DNA of 64,000 nt from Thermobacillus sp. ZCTH02-B1 (GTDB lineage: Bacteria; Bacillota; Bacilli; Paenibacillales; Paenibacillaceae). Below the pieces are notes generated by a model, which saw nothing but the letters and a program-made list of their open reading frames with translations, did no database searches and had not been told where the DNA came from. Position 1 is the first letter of the stretch. Each line of letters starts with the position of its first letter. The position numbers and the translations under genes are program-made. The stretch lies in NCBI RefSeq assembly GCF_002159085.1, contig NZ_LZRU01000043.1, positions 62,001-126,000 of the forward strand, written 5' to 3'. This document shows positions 33,583 through 42,805 of the stretch, in pieces.

Positions 33583-34450
33583 AATTGTTGCTCCTGGAGA
33601 GCATCCGCTTCTGGTAGGCTTTCGGCGAGCAGTCGTTGTATTTCCGGAACATTTTGTAGAAATGCGCCATGTTCGGAATGCCGATCATTTCCCCGACCTC
33701 CGCCATGCTCCGGTCCTCCGTCAGGAGAATCCGCTCCGCCCACTTGATCTTCCGGAAGTTCACGTATTCCGTGAAGGACATGCCCACCGTCTTCTTGAAA
33801 AACTTCACGAAGTAGTAATAGCTCATGTTCGCGAGCCGGCAGACCGTGTCCACCTGGATGCGGCCGGACAGGTTCGCCTCGACGTAGTCGAAAACCGGCT
33901 TGAGCCGCTGCAGGTCGAAGCTGTCCAGCTCCTCGAGCATGCGGCGGTTGTCGTTGCGCAGGAGGAGCAGCAGGATGCGCTTCAGCAGGATGTTCACGGC
34001 CAGCTCGTAGCCGATCGTCTTGGCGGCGGCCTCGTCGAAGATGCGCTTCACGCATTCGGCGATTTCCGCGGCGACTTCGGGCTGCTCGCGGAAGATGTAG
34101 TTCAGGCGGCTGAGCGGATGCTGCGTTTCGTTGAAATAGCGGAGATAGGGCATCGTGCTCGCGTCGAAAAATTTGTCCAGATCGAACTGCAGCACGTAGT
34201 AGTCCAGCACCCGCGAAAGCGCGCGGTCGCAGTGGAGCTGGTTCGAACCGATCAGGACGATGCCGCCGGGTCCGATATAGTGCTGCTCGTCATCGATCAG
34301 GACGTGCAGCTCGCCGCTTTCCACGAGCAGAAGCTCGATCTCCCGGTGGTAGTGCCAATTGATGAACAGATCGTCGGTGCGCTTCGGGCGGAAAATTTTC
34401 AACGACAGCAGCGGATTCTCGTATTCGACTTTCTCCCTGTAGGCTTCCAC
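33581..34450 (-). CDS. AraC-family regulator with cupin sensor
   Basis: A cytoplasmic regulator of 289 residues. The N-terminal cupin (INWHYHREIELLLVESGELHVLIDDE) is a sugar-binding AraC_binding domain. The C-terminal double helix-turn-helix reads MSYYYFVKFFKKTVGMSFTE and IPNMAHFYKMFRKYNDCSPK. Such proteins control carbohydrate genes; the target is not evident because the neighbours are phoP and the flotillin operon. The start is GTG 34450, with only a weak GGTG before it. A promoter lies upstream, and a cre-like GCAAACGTTTCC at about 34488-34499 suggests catabolite control. Confidence 0.88.
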   Translation of the reverse strand: MEAYREKVEYENPLLSLKIFRPKRTDDLFINWHYHREIELLLVESGELHVLIDDEQHYIGPGGIVLIGSNQLHCDRALSRVLDYYVLQFDLDKFFDASTMPYLRYFNETQHPLSRLNYIFREQPEVAAEIAECVKRIFDEAAAKTIGYELAVNILLKRILLLLLRNDNRRMLEELDSFDLQRLKPVFDYVEANLSGRIQVDTVCRLANMSYYYFVKFFKKTVGMSFTEYVNFRKIKWAERILLTEDRSMAEVGEMIGIPNMAHFYKMFRKYNDCSPKAYQKRMLSRSNN

Positions 34451-34515
34451 GGATCAACACCGGCTTTCGCAAAATCGCATAATTGCGCAAACGTTTCCTG
34501 CGGCCCGTTTACTTT

Positions 34516-34545
34516 ATTCTAATGAGGGGAAAGGACAAAAATCAA
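34516..34545 (-). promoter_or_regulatory. Sigma-A promoter of the araC-type gene
   Basis: On the minus strand TTGATT (34545-34540) and TAGAAT (34521-34516) are 18 bp apart, 66 bases upstream of the GTG start. Confidence 0.5.
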
Positions 34546-34591
34546 CAGTCCGTTCCGGCCGGATCGGCGCGGGAGCATGCCTGACATTGGA

Positions 34592-34617
34592 TGGAACTTT
34601 TCATGGAAATGTTCGTA
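34592..34617 (+). promoter_or_regulatory. Sigma-W-type promoter of nfeD-floT
   Basis: TGGAAC (34592-34597) followed by TTTT, then CGTA at 34614-34617 with a 16-bp spacer, matches the ECF sigma-W consensus TGAAAC-N16-CGTA. The B. subtilis yuaF-floT operon is under sigma-W, which supports the call. Confidence 0.7.
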
Positions 34618-34662
34618 TATCCTACCGGTAGCACCGGAATCGGCTTGCGGGGAGGGAAGCGA

Positions 34663-35229
34663 ATGGAAGCGCTCTATTGGGCATGCCTGACCATCGGCAT
34701 TCTGTACGCGGCCGTCACGATCGTATTCGGCGACATGCTGGGCGACTTGCTCGACGGCGCGCTCGGCTTTCTGGCGGACGGGCCGGATTGGCTCCATCCG
34801 ACGACGATCGTCGGCGGGGTCACCGTGTTCGGCGGCGCCGGGATCCTGCTCGGCCGGTACACGGACCTCGGCGCGGGCGGGGTTGCCGCCTTGGCGTTGC
34901 TGGCCGCCGTCGTCATCGGCGCGGGCGTCTATTTCTTCTACGTCCGGCCGATGCGGTCGAGCGAGAGTTCGACGGGCTATTCGCTCGAGGAGATGGCGGG
35001 CAAGATCGCCGAGGTGCTCGTCCCGATTCCCGCCGACGGTTACGGCGAGGTGATGCTCCGGATGGGGGCGGCCGGGGTGACGAACCGGACCGCGGCGAGC
35101 TTCGACGGGGAGCCGGTGGAAGCGGGAGCGCAGGTGGTCGTCGTTGAGGTGAAGGACGGCACGCTGTACGTCTCCAGGCTGGATTCCGATTTTGCGGGCA
35201 ATCTTACGTTGAAAGGAGACAGGACATGA
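34663..35229 (+). CDS. NfeD-family membrane protein (YuaF-like)
   Basis: A protein of 188 residues with about three membrane helices (MEALYWACLTIGILYAAVTI, TIVGGVTVFGGAGILLG, GVAALALLAAVVIGAGVYFF). An OB-fold NfeD domain at the C-terminus follows (GYGEVMLRMGAAG, QVVVVEVKDGTLYVSRL). NfeD proteins act with flotillins in membrane microdomains. The start is ATG 34663 after GGGGAGGG; the longer frame would run through the sigma-W promoter. Its stop overlaps the floT start by ATGA, so the two are translationally coupled. Confidence 0.88.
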   Translation: MEALYWACLTIGILYAAVTIVFGDMLGDLLDGALGFLADGPDWLHPTTIVGGVTVFGGAGILLGRYTDLGAGGVAALALLAAVVIGAGVYFFYVRPMRSSESSTGYSLEEMAGKIAEVLVPIPADGYGEVMLRMGAAGVTNRTAASFDGEPVEAGAQVVVVEVKDGTLYVSRLDSDFAGNLTLKGDRT

Positions 35230-36767
35230 TCGAATGGATTCCGATTGCCGTCGTCGTCGTGCTGGTCGTGCTCGGTCTGGCGTTCTGGGCGCGCTACAAG
35301 ACGGTCGGACCGGACGAGGCGATGATCGTCACCGGCTCGTTCCTCGGCAACCGCAACACGCTCGTTGACGAGGGAGGGCGCAAGATCAAGATCGTCCGCG
35401 GCGGCGGCGCGTTCATTCTGCCGATCTTCCAGCGCGCCGAGTTCCTCTCCCTGTTGTCGCACAAGCTGGACGTGTCGACTCCCGAAGTGTACACCGAGCA
35501 GGGGGTGCCCGTGCTGGCGGACGGGGTCGCGATCATCAAGATCGGCGGCTCGATCGAGGACATCGCGACGGCGGCCGAGCAGTTCATGGGCAAACCGATC
35601 GAGGCGCTCAAGGCGGAGGCGCAGGAGGTGCTGGAAGGCCATCTGCGCGCGATCCTCGGCTCGATGACGGTCGAGGAGGTGTACCGGAACCGCGACAAGT
35701 TCGCCCAGGAAGTGCATGCCGTGGCGGCGAAGGACCTGAAGAAGATGGGTCTGCAGATCGTCTCGTTCACGATCAAGGACGTGCGCGACAAGCACGGCTA
35801 TCTCGAGGCGCTCGGCAAGCCGCGCATCGCGGCGGTGAAGCGGGACGCCGAAATCGCGGAAGCGGAGGCGATCCGCGATGCGCGCATCCAGAAGGCGCGG
35901 GCCGAGGAAGAGGGCATGAAGGCGGAGCTGCTGCGCGACACGAACATCGCCGAGGCGACGAAGGAGAAGGAGCTGAAGATCGCCGCCTTCAAGAAGGAGC
36001 AGGACATGGCGCGCGCGGAAGCCGACCAGGCGTACGCGATCCAGGAGGCGCGCACGAAGCAGAGCGTCGTCGAGGAGCAGATGAAGGTCGAGCTCGTGCG
36101 CAAGGAGCGCGAGATCGATCTCGAGGAGAAAGAAATTCTCCGTCGCGAGAAGCAGTATGACGCGGAAATGAAGAAGAAGGCGGACGCCGAACGGTACGCG
36201 GTCGAACAGGCTGCGGAAGCGGAGAAGATGCGGCGCATCCGCGAGGCCGAGGCGCTGCAATTCAAGATCGAGGCGGAAGCGCGGGCGCTCGCGGAGCAGA
36301 AGCGGCTCGCCGGCCTCGCCGAGGCGGAGGCGGAGCGCGCCCGGGGCGCGGCGGAAGCCGAAGTCATCCGGCTCAGGGGGCTGGCCGAAGCGGAGGCGAA
36401 GGAGAAGCTCGCCGAAGCGTTCGCGAAGTTCGGCGAGGCGGCCGTGCTCGACATCATCGTCAAGATGCTGCCGGAGCTGGCGGCGAAGGTGGCGGAGCCG
36501 ATCCGGAGCATCGACAAGCTCACCGTCGTCGATACCGGCAGCGGCGAAGGCGCGGCGCGCGTCAGCAACTATGTCACGTCGCTCATGGCGACGGCGCCGC
36601 AGATGCTGAAGGACGTATCGGGCATCGACGTCGAGGCGCTGATCAAGGGGCTGACGAACCGGCTGGCCGCGGGCAACGCGGATGCTTCCCGGGCCCCGGA
36701 ACCGGCATCGACGGCGGCTCCGGAGACGCCGGCGGAGGACGTCGTGCAGGATAAACAGGATAAATGA
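35226..36767 (+). CDS. floT: Flotillin
   Basis: A flotillin of 513 residues. A single N-terminal membrane segment (IPIAVVVVLVVLGLAFW) is followed by the SPFH/PHB domain. A long Ala/Glu/Lys-rich coiled coil (about residues 190-400, full of EAE and AEAE repeats) and a C-terminal tail follow. Flotillins scaffold ordered membrane domains and help membrane stress and secretion complexes. It is coupled to the NfeD gene upstream and behind a sigma-W-type promoter, the same arrangement as yuaF-yuaG of B. subtilis. Confidence 0.94.
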   Translation: MIEWIPIAVVVVLVVLGLAFWARYKTVGPDEAMIVTGSFLGNRNTLVDEGGRKIKIVRGGGAFILPIFQRAEFLSLLSHKLDVSTPEVYTEQGVPVLADGVAIIKIGGSIEDIATAAEQFMGKPIEALKAEAQEVLEGHLRAILGSMTVEEVYRNRDKFAQEVHAVAAKDLKKMGLQIVSFTIKDVRDKHGYLEALGKPRIAAVKRDAEIAEAEAIRDARIQKARAEEEGMKAELLRDTNIAEATKEKELKIAAFKKEQDMARAEADQAYAIQEARTKQSVVEEQMKVELVRKEREIDLEEKEILRREKQYDAEMKKKADAERYAVEQAAEAEKMRRIREAEALQFKIEAEARALAEQKRLAGLAEAEAERARGAAEAEVIRLRGLAEAEAKEKLAEAFAKFGEAAVLDIIVKMLPELAAKVAEPIRSIDKLTVVDTGSGEGAARVSNYVTSLMATAPQMLKDVSGIDVEALIKGLTNRLAAGNADASRAPEPASTAAPETPAEDVVQDKQDK

Positions 36768-36837
36768 GCGGGACCGGCCGGCAGGCCGCGTCCCGGCGCC
36801 GTAACGCGCCATGCACAAAGGATCGGAGGAACGCTTC

Positions 36838-37779
36838 ATGAAGGTCCGTTTTCCCGAACTTGACGACGCATTCCGCCTCGGACGGCTGCGCCATCCGGAG
36901 GGAAAGGTGCGGATCGTGCTCGACACCGACGCGTACAACGAAATCGACGACCAGTTCGCCGTCGTCTTCGCGCTCGGTTCGCCGGACCGGCTGCAGATCG
37001 AGGCGCTGTGCGCGGCGCCGTTCCACAACGGGCGTTCGGACGGTCCCGAAGACGGCATGGTGAAGAGTTTGAACGAACTTCGGCGCATCGCCGGGATCGC
37101 GGGCGTGGAAGGAAACATTCCGATTCTCGAGGGCTCCCGCGCATGGATGGACGGTCCCGGCCGTCCGGTCGAGAGCGCCGCGGCCCGGCGCATCGCCGAG
37201 CTGACGCTCGCTTCGCCGGATGACGATCCGCTTTACGTCGTCGCGATCGGCGCCATTACGAACGTGGCGTCGGCCATCCTGATGGAACCTTCGATCATCG
37301 GGAAGATCGTCGTGATTTGGCTCGGCGGGCACGCGCCCTGGTGGGACCACACCCGCGAGTTCAACATGATCCAGGATGTCCACGCTTCGCGCGTCGTGCT
37401 GGACTGCGGCGTGCCGCTGGTGCTCGTGCCGTGCATGGGAGTCGCCTCGCATCTGATCACGACGAAGGCGGAGATTGACGCCCATCTCCGGGATTGCGGC
37501 GAGATCGGCCGGTATCTCGCCGAGACGTACGCGTCCTGCAGCGATGACCACTACGCGTATTCCCGCGTGATTTGGGACATTTCGACGATCGGCTGGCTGC
37601 TGGACGAGTCGAGCGTGCCGTGCCGCATTGCGCACAGCCCGATTCTGAACGACGGCGGCACTTTCAGCTTCGACGGAAGCCGGCATCTGATCAAAATGGC
37701 GCATCATGTGCGGCGGGATGCCGTTTTTCGGAGTTTGTTCGACCGGGTGCGGAATCTCGACGCGCGACAACGGGGATGA
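36838..37779 (+). CDS. Nucleoside hydrolase (inosine-uridine preferring family)
   Basis: A protein of 313 residues. VRIVLDTDAYNEIDDQFAVVFAL near the N-terminus is the calcium-binding Asp cluster of the family, although the usual DTDxGxDDA here reads DTDAYNEIDD. IGAITNVASAIL and the region EFNMIQDVHASRVVL are also conserved. Such enzymes release free base and ribose from nucleosides. The changed aspartate cluster is shared by a subgroup of uncertain specificity. ATG 36838 follows GGAGG. It is convergent with the histidine kinase gene and four bases from it. Confidence 0.85.
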   Translation: MKVRFPELDDAFRLGRLRHPEGKVRIVLDTDAYNEIDDQFAVVFALGSPDRLQIEALCAAPFHNGRSDGPEDGMVKSLNELRRIAGIAGVEGNIPILEGSRAWMDGPGRPVESAAARRIAELTLASPDDDPLYVVAIGAITNVASAILMEPSIIGKIVVIWLGGHAPWWDHTREFNMIQDVHASRVVLDCGVPLVLVPCMGVASHLITTKAEIDAHLRDCGEIGRYLAETYASCSDDHYAYSRVIWDISTIGWLLDESSVPCRIAHSPILNDGGTFSFDGSRHLIKMAHHVRRDAVFRSLFDRVRNLDARQRG

Positions 37780-37783
37780 CGGA

Positions 37784-39667
37784 TCAATCCGGAAGAACGG
37801 CGGGGAACCGGAGCGTGACTTCGGTTCCCTTTCCCGTTTCGCTTTCGAAATGGATGGAGCCGTTCATCGCTTCGATGATGCGGAACGTCACCATCAGGCC
37901 GAGGCCGGTGCCCTTGGTCTTCGTGGAGAAATAGGGCGTTCCGAGCTTCGCGATCTGCTCCTCGTCCATGCCGCTTCCGGTGTCGCGGATGCGGATCACC
38001 GCCTGATCGCCCTCCCGGTAGGCCCGGACCGTGATCTCGCCGCCGTTCTCCGTCGCTTCGATGCCGTTCTTGATGAAATTGATGATCGCCTGCTTGAAGC
38101 GGGAGGAATTGCCCTCGATGCGGAGTCCGTCCCGGACGTCGAACTTCAGGGCGACGCCGTTCAGCGAGGCGTGCGGGGACATGATCGCGTGGATCTTTTC
38201 CAGTTCGTCGGACAGATCCAGCACGGTGAACTCCTCCATCTCCGGCTTCGCGAAGGTGAGGAAGTCCGTGATGATGGACGAGGCGCGGTCCAGCTCCTCG
38301 ATCGCCATGTCGTAATAGCGGCGGTTCGACACTTCCCGCTCCGCGAGCAGTTGCAGGAAGCCGCGCGTCACCTGAAGCGGATTGCGGACCTCGTGGGCGA
38401 CGGAGGCGGCGAGATCGCTGATGATTCGAAGCTTCTCCGCGCGCTGCAGCCTGCGGTTGTATTCTTCGCGCTCCTTCGCGTAGGCGATCAGGGCGGCGTG
38501 ATTGCGCGCGAGCTCGGCGGACAGGATGACGGTCAGCGTGACCAGCAGCGCGAAGGTGCCGAATTTCCACAGAACCGGTTCGTACGCTTCATCCCTGGCG
38601 AAGTACAGCGCGAAATCGGCGGCCGCCGTCGACGTCAGGAAGAACACGCCCGCGCACAGGACGGCTCCGTTCCGGTTGCCGCGGAAGGCGTCCACGGCGG
38701 CCAGCACGGCGGTGATCGCGAACGCGGCTGTCATCGCAAGATTGAGCAGCCTGACCGCGATCAGCTCGTAGGCCGGTTCGAACCCGCCGGGCAATCCGGC
38801 GTGCAGCGCGTACGTCAGGAAGGACAGCGCGGCGTATCCCCACAGCGCCCGGCGAAACCGTGAGTAGAGCGGATATCGGCCCTGGAACACGATGTCCGCG
38901 AACTGCATGAACGCGGGGGCGGATACGCTGAACGCGAGTTCGAACGCCGTCTGCAGCCATGCATGGCGGGACTCGAACAGCATGTAGGGCAGGGGCGAAC
39001 TCGTGAACACGAGCGTTCCGGCGGACAGCGCGATGAGCGAGAGGGACAGCCAGAACTTCCGCGTCTCCCTCGTCAGGAAGCCGGAGCAGGCCAGCATGAT
39101 GAGGCCGATCATGATCATTCCGCCGCTGAGCGCCATGTCGTCGATCTCCGGTCGGATGAAGCCGGCGTTCAGCGCGTCGAATTCGCCGATCCGGACGTTC
39201 GAGTAAACGCCCCCGCGTCCCACCGTCTCGTCGATGCGGATCAGGACCGCCGCAGGGTCGGAAGTGACCGGAAGCGGCAGCAGCAGCTTGTGCACGTCGA
39301 ACCGGACCGTGCGGTTCGTTTCGTGCAGCACTTCGCCGTTCAGATAGACGGCCAGCCTGCGGCCGTACAGCCGGTCGATGAGCAGCGCCGGCTGGCGCCA
39401 GGAATCGGTGGGCGGGATCTCGAACCGGACCCACAGCCCCGCGGCGTCCGCCGGCATGCGCGGCGGCCGCCCCGCGGACGCCGCGGTCCAGGACGGATCG
39501 TCCTCCCGCGGCGGACCGGCGTTCGACTCCGCGGCTTCTCCGTCGTATATCCACCGGATTTCCCATTTCCGGATGAGCTCCGGCCGGTCGTCCGCCGCCT
39601 CTGCGCGATGGGCGGAGCACAATCCCGCCAGAATCGCAAACAGCAACAGATAACGCAACCAGCCCAA
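37784..39667 (-). CDS. Sensor histidine kinase with 7TM-type input domain
   Basis: A protein of 627 residues. After a signal peptide (GWLRYLLLFAILAGLCSAHRAEA) comes an extracytoplasmic jelly-roll-like region (about 25-190). Seven or so membrane helices follow (about 200-400), and then a kinase core with SVAHEVRNPLQVTRGFLQLL (His near 424) and the ATPase motifs NFIKNGIEAT, IRDTGSGMDEEQI and TKGTGLGLMVTFRIIE. The kinase core resembles sporulation kinases such as KinB/KinE. No response regulator is adjacent, so it is an orphan that may feed a phosphorelay (inference). The TTG start at 39667 has AGGGGGCG upstream. Confidence 0.85.
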   Translation of the reverse strand: MGWLRYLLLFAILAGLCSAHRAEAADDRPELIRKWEIRWIYDGEAAESNAGPPREDDPSWTAASAGRPPRMPADAAGLWVRFEIPPTDSWRQPALLIDRLYGRRLAVYLNGEVLHETNRTVRFDVHKLLLPLPVTSDPAAVLIRIDETVGRGGVYSNVRIGEFDALNAGFIRPEIDDMALSGGMIMIGLIMLACSGFLTRETRKFWLSLSLIALSAGTLVFTSSPLPYMLFESRHAWLQTAFELAFSVSAPAFMQFADIVFQGRYPLYSRFRRALWGYAALSFLTYALHAGLPGGFEPAYELIAVRLLNLAMTAAFAITAVLAAVDAFRGNRNGAVLCAGVFFLTSTAAADFALYFARDEAYEPVLWKFGTFALLVTLTVILSAELARNHAALIAYAKEREEYNRRLQRAEKLRIISDLAASVAHEVRNPLQVTRGFLQLLAEREVSNRRYYDMAIEELDRASSIITDFLTFAKPEMEEFTVLDLSDELEKIHAIMSPHASLNGVALKFDVRDGLRIEGNSSRFKQAIINFIKNGIEATENGGEITVRAYREGDQAVIRIRDTGSGMDEEQIAKLGTPYFSTKTKGTGLGLMVTFRIIEAMNGSIHFESETGKGTEVTLRFPAVLPD

Positions 39668-39827
39668 GCCGTCGCCCCCTGTTCCGTCCGAATGTGAGCG
39701 CCCGCAGCAGCCGCCGGCGGACCGTACCGGACCGCCCGCGGGAGACAAACGCGGGCGCGCAGTGGCAAGCGGAAAACGCTCCCTCGCGGTGTACCCGGGA
39801 CGGGCGCGGGGAGCGGATGCGCGGAGG

Positions 39828-40997
39828 TCAACCCGCGGACGGGCCGTTCAGGCTGTCGAAGAAGCGGCTGATGGCGTAGCCCGCGGCTCCGCGCACCGCG
39901 GAATGTTCGCCGAGCTCGGCGAACAGGAGGCGCAGGCCCGCCCGGTTGTAGCTCTGCGTGCGGGTCGCGATCTCGCGTTCGATGGCGCCGCGGACGAACC
40001 GCTCGGCGATGCAGACCCGGTTGCCGAGGATGACCGCCTCCGGATTGAAAATGTTCACGATGTTCGCGATCCCGATGCCCAGATACCGGCCGATCGCCCC
40101 GAGCAGGCGCGCGGCCTGTTCGTCGCCGCCTTCTGCCGCGGCCGTCGCCGCCTCGAAGGAGGCGTACGGTTCGCCGTGTTCGAGCAGCGATTTCTCGGAG
40201 GCGTACAGCTCCCAGCAGCCCAGATTGCCGCAGCTGCACCGGCGGCCGTCCGCCTCGACGGACATGTGGCCGAGCTCGCCCGAGGAACCGGACTTGCCGC
40301 GGTACAGTTCCCGGTTGATGATGATGCCGGTGCCGATGCCGATCCCGACGCTCACGTAGATCTGGTCCTGAAAGCCGCGTCCCGCTCCGTAGGCGAGCTC
40401 GCCGGCGGCGCCGGCGTTCGCCTCGTTGTCGACGACGCAGGGCAATTGGAAACGCTCCGCGATCAACTTCCCGAGCGGCACGTTCCGCCACTCGAGGTTC
40501 GGCGCGAACAGCACCGTTCCGCTTCCGTCCACGATGCCCGAGACGCCAACGCCGATGCCGACGATGCCGTACCGGCTCGGCGGCGCCTCGGCGATCAGCT
40601 CGCCGATCGCGTCGTACAGGAGGGGCAGCACCTCGTCCGGTCCGCGCCTCGCGATTCGGATCTCGCGGCGCGCGACCGGGTTGCCCGCCAGATCGGCCAG
40701 CAGCCCGCGGATATAATTCACGCCGACGTCGATGCCGATCGCGTGGCCGGCCCCGGCGTTGAACAGCAGCAGGACCGGTTTCCGGCCGCCGCTCGACTCG
40801 CCGGTGCCGATCTCCGACACGAGGCCGGCGTCGATCAGGCTGGCGACGAGGCTGGACACCGTCGCCTTGTTCAGACCGGTCCGCTCCGAAATGCGAGCGC
40901 GGGAGAGCGGCGATTCGTTCCGAATGCATTCCAGCACGATGGCGGTATTGATTCGTCTGATGAGGGCGGAATCGCCCGTGCCGCTCAGTCTGTGCAT
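39828..40997 (-). CDS. xylR: Xylose repressor XylR (ROK family)
   Basis: A repressor of 389 residues. An N-terminal MarR-like helix-turn-helix (ESPLSRARISERTGLNKATV) precedes a ROK sugar-binding domain with IGIDVGVNYIRGL, VVDNEANAGAAGELAYGAG, GELGHMSVE and the zinc motif CSCGNLGCWE. It represses xylose genes and is released by xylose. It is divergent from xylA, and an operator-like dyad lies over the xylA promoter. ATG 40997 has AAGGG upstream; the frame extends further but without support. Confidence 0.93.
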   Translation of the reverse strand: MHRLSGTGDSALIRRINTAIVLECIRNESPLSRARISERTGLNKATVSSLVASLIDAGLVSEIGTGESSGGRKPVLLLFNAGAGHAIGIDVGVNYIRGLLADLAGNPVARREIRIARRGPDEVLPLLYDAIGELIAEAPPSRYGIVGIGVGVSGIVDGSGTVLFAPNLEWRNVPLGKLIAERFQLPCVVDNEANAGAAGELAYGAGRGFQDQIYVSVGIGIGTGIIINRELYRGKSGSSGELGHMSVEADGRRCSCGNLGCWELYASEKSLLEHGEPYASFEAATAAAEGGDEQAARLLGAIGRYLGIGIANIVNIFNPEAVILGNRVCIAERFVRGAIEREIATRTQSYNRAGLRLLFAELGEHSAVRGAAGYAISRFFDSLNGPSAG

Positions 40998-41262
40998 CGT
41001 CCAATCCCTTCCGTGCCTGTCCGTTCGCCTTATCGTGGGTCGCCCGGTGTGCGCCGGGTTTCGACAAGGCGCATCCCCGTAATCATAACATAGAAAAGGC
41101 GGACGGGCGATATGCAATTGCAAAAGGATGTGACAATTCTCACAATTTCCCGCGGACGGCGGTGCTACAATTTTCAGCTTGATCGTGCCCGCGAAACATG
41201 CGGATCTTCCGGTCGCGACAGCCGGTGAAGCCCGGAAAACTTAAAAAATTACAAGAACTTTC

Positions 41263-41304
41263 TTAGTTTGTTTAATAGACAAACAAAGTGGAGCGCGCTA
41301 TAAT
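41263..41304 (+). promoter_or_regulatory. xylA promoter with XylR operator
   Basis: TAGACA (41276-41281) and TATAAT (41299-41304) are 17 bp apart. The dyad TTAGTTTGTTT-N5-ACAAACAAA at 41263-41287 matches the XylR operator consensus of Bacilli and covers the -35 element. Confidence 0.8.
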
Positions 41305-41309
41305 AGAAA

Positions 41310-41323
41310 TCGAAGCGTTTTCA
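41310..41323 (+). promoter_or_regulatory. Catabolite-responsive element (cre) of the xyl operon
   Basis: TCGAAGCGTTTTCA agrees with the CcpA consensus TGWAARCGYTWNCW at 12 of 14 positions and lies just downstream of the start of transcription, the usual place for CcpA repression of xyl genes. Confidence 0.65.
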
Positions 41324-41373
41324 TGCGCGCAAGTTTTTCTTCGAATTCCAATGCAAGGAGGCGTCAGTCGGCA

Positions 41374-42687
41374 ATGGCCTATTTCGAGAACGTCGGCAAG
41401 ATCGAGTACGAGGGCAGGGGCTCGGACAATCCCTACGCGTACAAGCACTACAACCCGAAGGAAGTCGTGCTCGGCAAGACGATGGAGGAGCATCTCCGCT
41501 TCGCCGTCGCGTACTGGCACACGTTCACGGGCGCCGGCACGGACCCGTTCGGCGCCGGCACGATGATCCGGAGCTGGGACAAGTACGACGGCATGGACAA
41601 GGCGAAGGCGCGGGTCGAGGCGAACTTCGAATTTCTGGAGAAAACGGGCATCAACTTCTATTGCTTCCATGATGTCGACATCGCGCCGGAAGGCGACACG
41701 CTGCAGGAGACGCACAAGAACATCGACACGATCGTCGCGATGCTGAAGGAGTACCAGCAGTCGACGGGCAAGAAGCTGCTCTGGAACACGGCGAACCTGT
41801 TCACGCATCCGCGCTACGTGTTCGGTGCGGCGACGTCCTGCAATGCCGATGTATACGCCCATGCCGCGGCCCAGGTGAAGAAGATGCTCGAGGTGGCCAA
41901 GGAGCTCGACGCGGCGAACTACGTCTTCTGGGGCGGCCGCGAAGGCTACGAGACGCTGCTCAACACCGACATGGCGCTTGAGCTCGACAACCTGGCCCGC
42001 TTCTACCACATGGCGATTGAATATGCGAAGGAGATCGGCCTGAAGGCGCAGTTCCTGATCGAGCCGAAACCGAAGGAGCCGACGAAGCACCAGTACGACT
42101 TCGACGCGGCAACGACGATCGCCTTCCTGCAAAAATACGGCCTGAAGGATCATTTCAAGCTGAACATCGAGGCGAACCACGCGACGCTGGCGGGTCACAC
42201 GTTCGAGCATGAGCTCCGCGTCGCGGCGATCAACGGCGTGCTCGGCTCGATCGACGCGAACCAGGGTGACCTGCTGCTCGGCTGGGATACCGACGAATTC
42301 CCGACCGACATTTACAGCGTCACGCTGGCGATGTACGAAATCCTGAAGGCGGGCGGCTTCACGACCGGCGGTGTCAACTTCGACGCGAAGGTTCGCCGCG
42401 GCTCGTTCGAGCCGGAGGATCTGTTCCTCGCGCACATCGCGGGCGTCGACACGTTCGCTTGGGGCCTGAAGGCGGCCGCGAAGATCATCGAGGAACGCGT
42501 CCTCGACAAGATCATCGAAGAGCGCTACGCTTCGTTCCGCGAGGGCATCGGCAAAGACATCGTGGAAGGCAAGGCGACGCTGAAGAGCCTCGAGGCCTAC
42601 GCGCTCCAGAACAAGCCGATCGTCAACCGCTCGGGCCGTCAGGAACAAATCAAGATGATTCTCAACGAAATCATTTTCAGCGTATGA
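41374..42687 (+). CDS. xylA: Xylose isomerase
   Basis: A metal-dependent enzyme of 437 residues that converts D-xylose to D-xylulose. Visible hallmarks are [29 protein letters not shown] with the catalytic His, [29 protein letters not shown], and [13 protein letters not shown], which contributes metal ligands. This is the long class II form. ATG 41374 follows AAGGAGGCG; the frame upstream covers the cre site and is not coding. First gene of the xyl operon. Confidence 0.97.
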   Translation: MAYFENVGKIEYEGRGSDNPYAYKHYNPKEVVLGKTMEEHLRFAVAYWHTFTGAGTDPFGAGTMIRSWDKYDGMDKAKARVEANFEFLEKTGINFYCFHDVDIAPEGDTLQETHKNIDTIVAMLKEYQQSTGKKLLWNTANLFTHPRYVFGAATSCNADVYAHAAAQVKKMLEVAKELDAANYVFWGGREGYETLLNTDMALELDNLARFYHMAIEYAKEIGLKAQFLIEPKPKEPTKHQYDFDAATTIAFLQKYGLKDHFKLNIEANHATLAGHTFEHELRVAAINGVLGSIDANQGDLLLGWDTDEFPTDIYSVTLAMYEILKAGGFTTGGVNFDAKVRRGSFEPEDLFLAHIAGVDTFAWGLKAAAKIIEERVLDKIIEERYASFREGIGKDIVEGKATLKSLEAYALQNKPIVNRSGRQEQIKMILNEIIFSV

Positions 42688-42703
42688 CGGGCTTGTCGGA
42701 CCA

Positions 42704-42741
42704 GACGAACGCAGCCGGCCGCTTATGGCCGGCTGTTCGTC
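42704..42741 (+). other. Strong intercistronic hairpin between xylA and xylB
   Basis: GACGAA/TTCGTC and CAGCCGGCC/GGCCGGCTG stack with a two-base bulge around a six-base loop. No T run follows. It may stabilise the xylA message or reduce xylB expression. Confidence 0.55.
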
Positions 42742-42805
42742 CCTGACCGGACGGAATTCCGAAAATCCGGGAGCCGGGAGGCTCCCTGCGGGAGGAATGT
42801 TGTGC

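Noticed and set aside
34591..34662. Upstream start for the NfeD gene at ATG 34591
   Set aside because: This start lies inside the sigma-W promoter. ATG 34663 has a strong ribosome binding site and gives a normal first helix.
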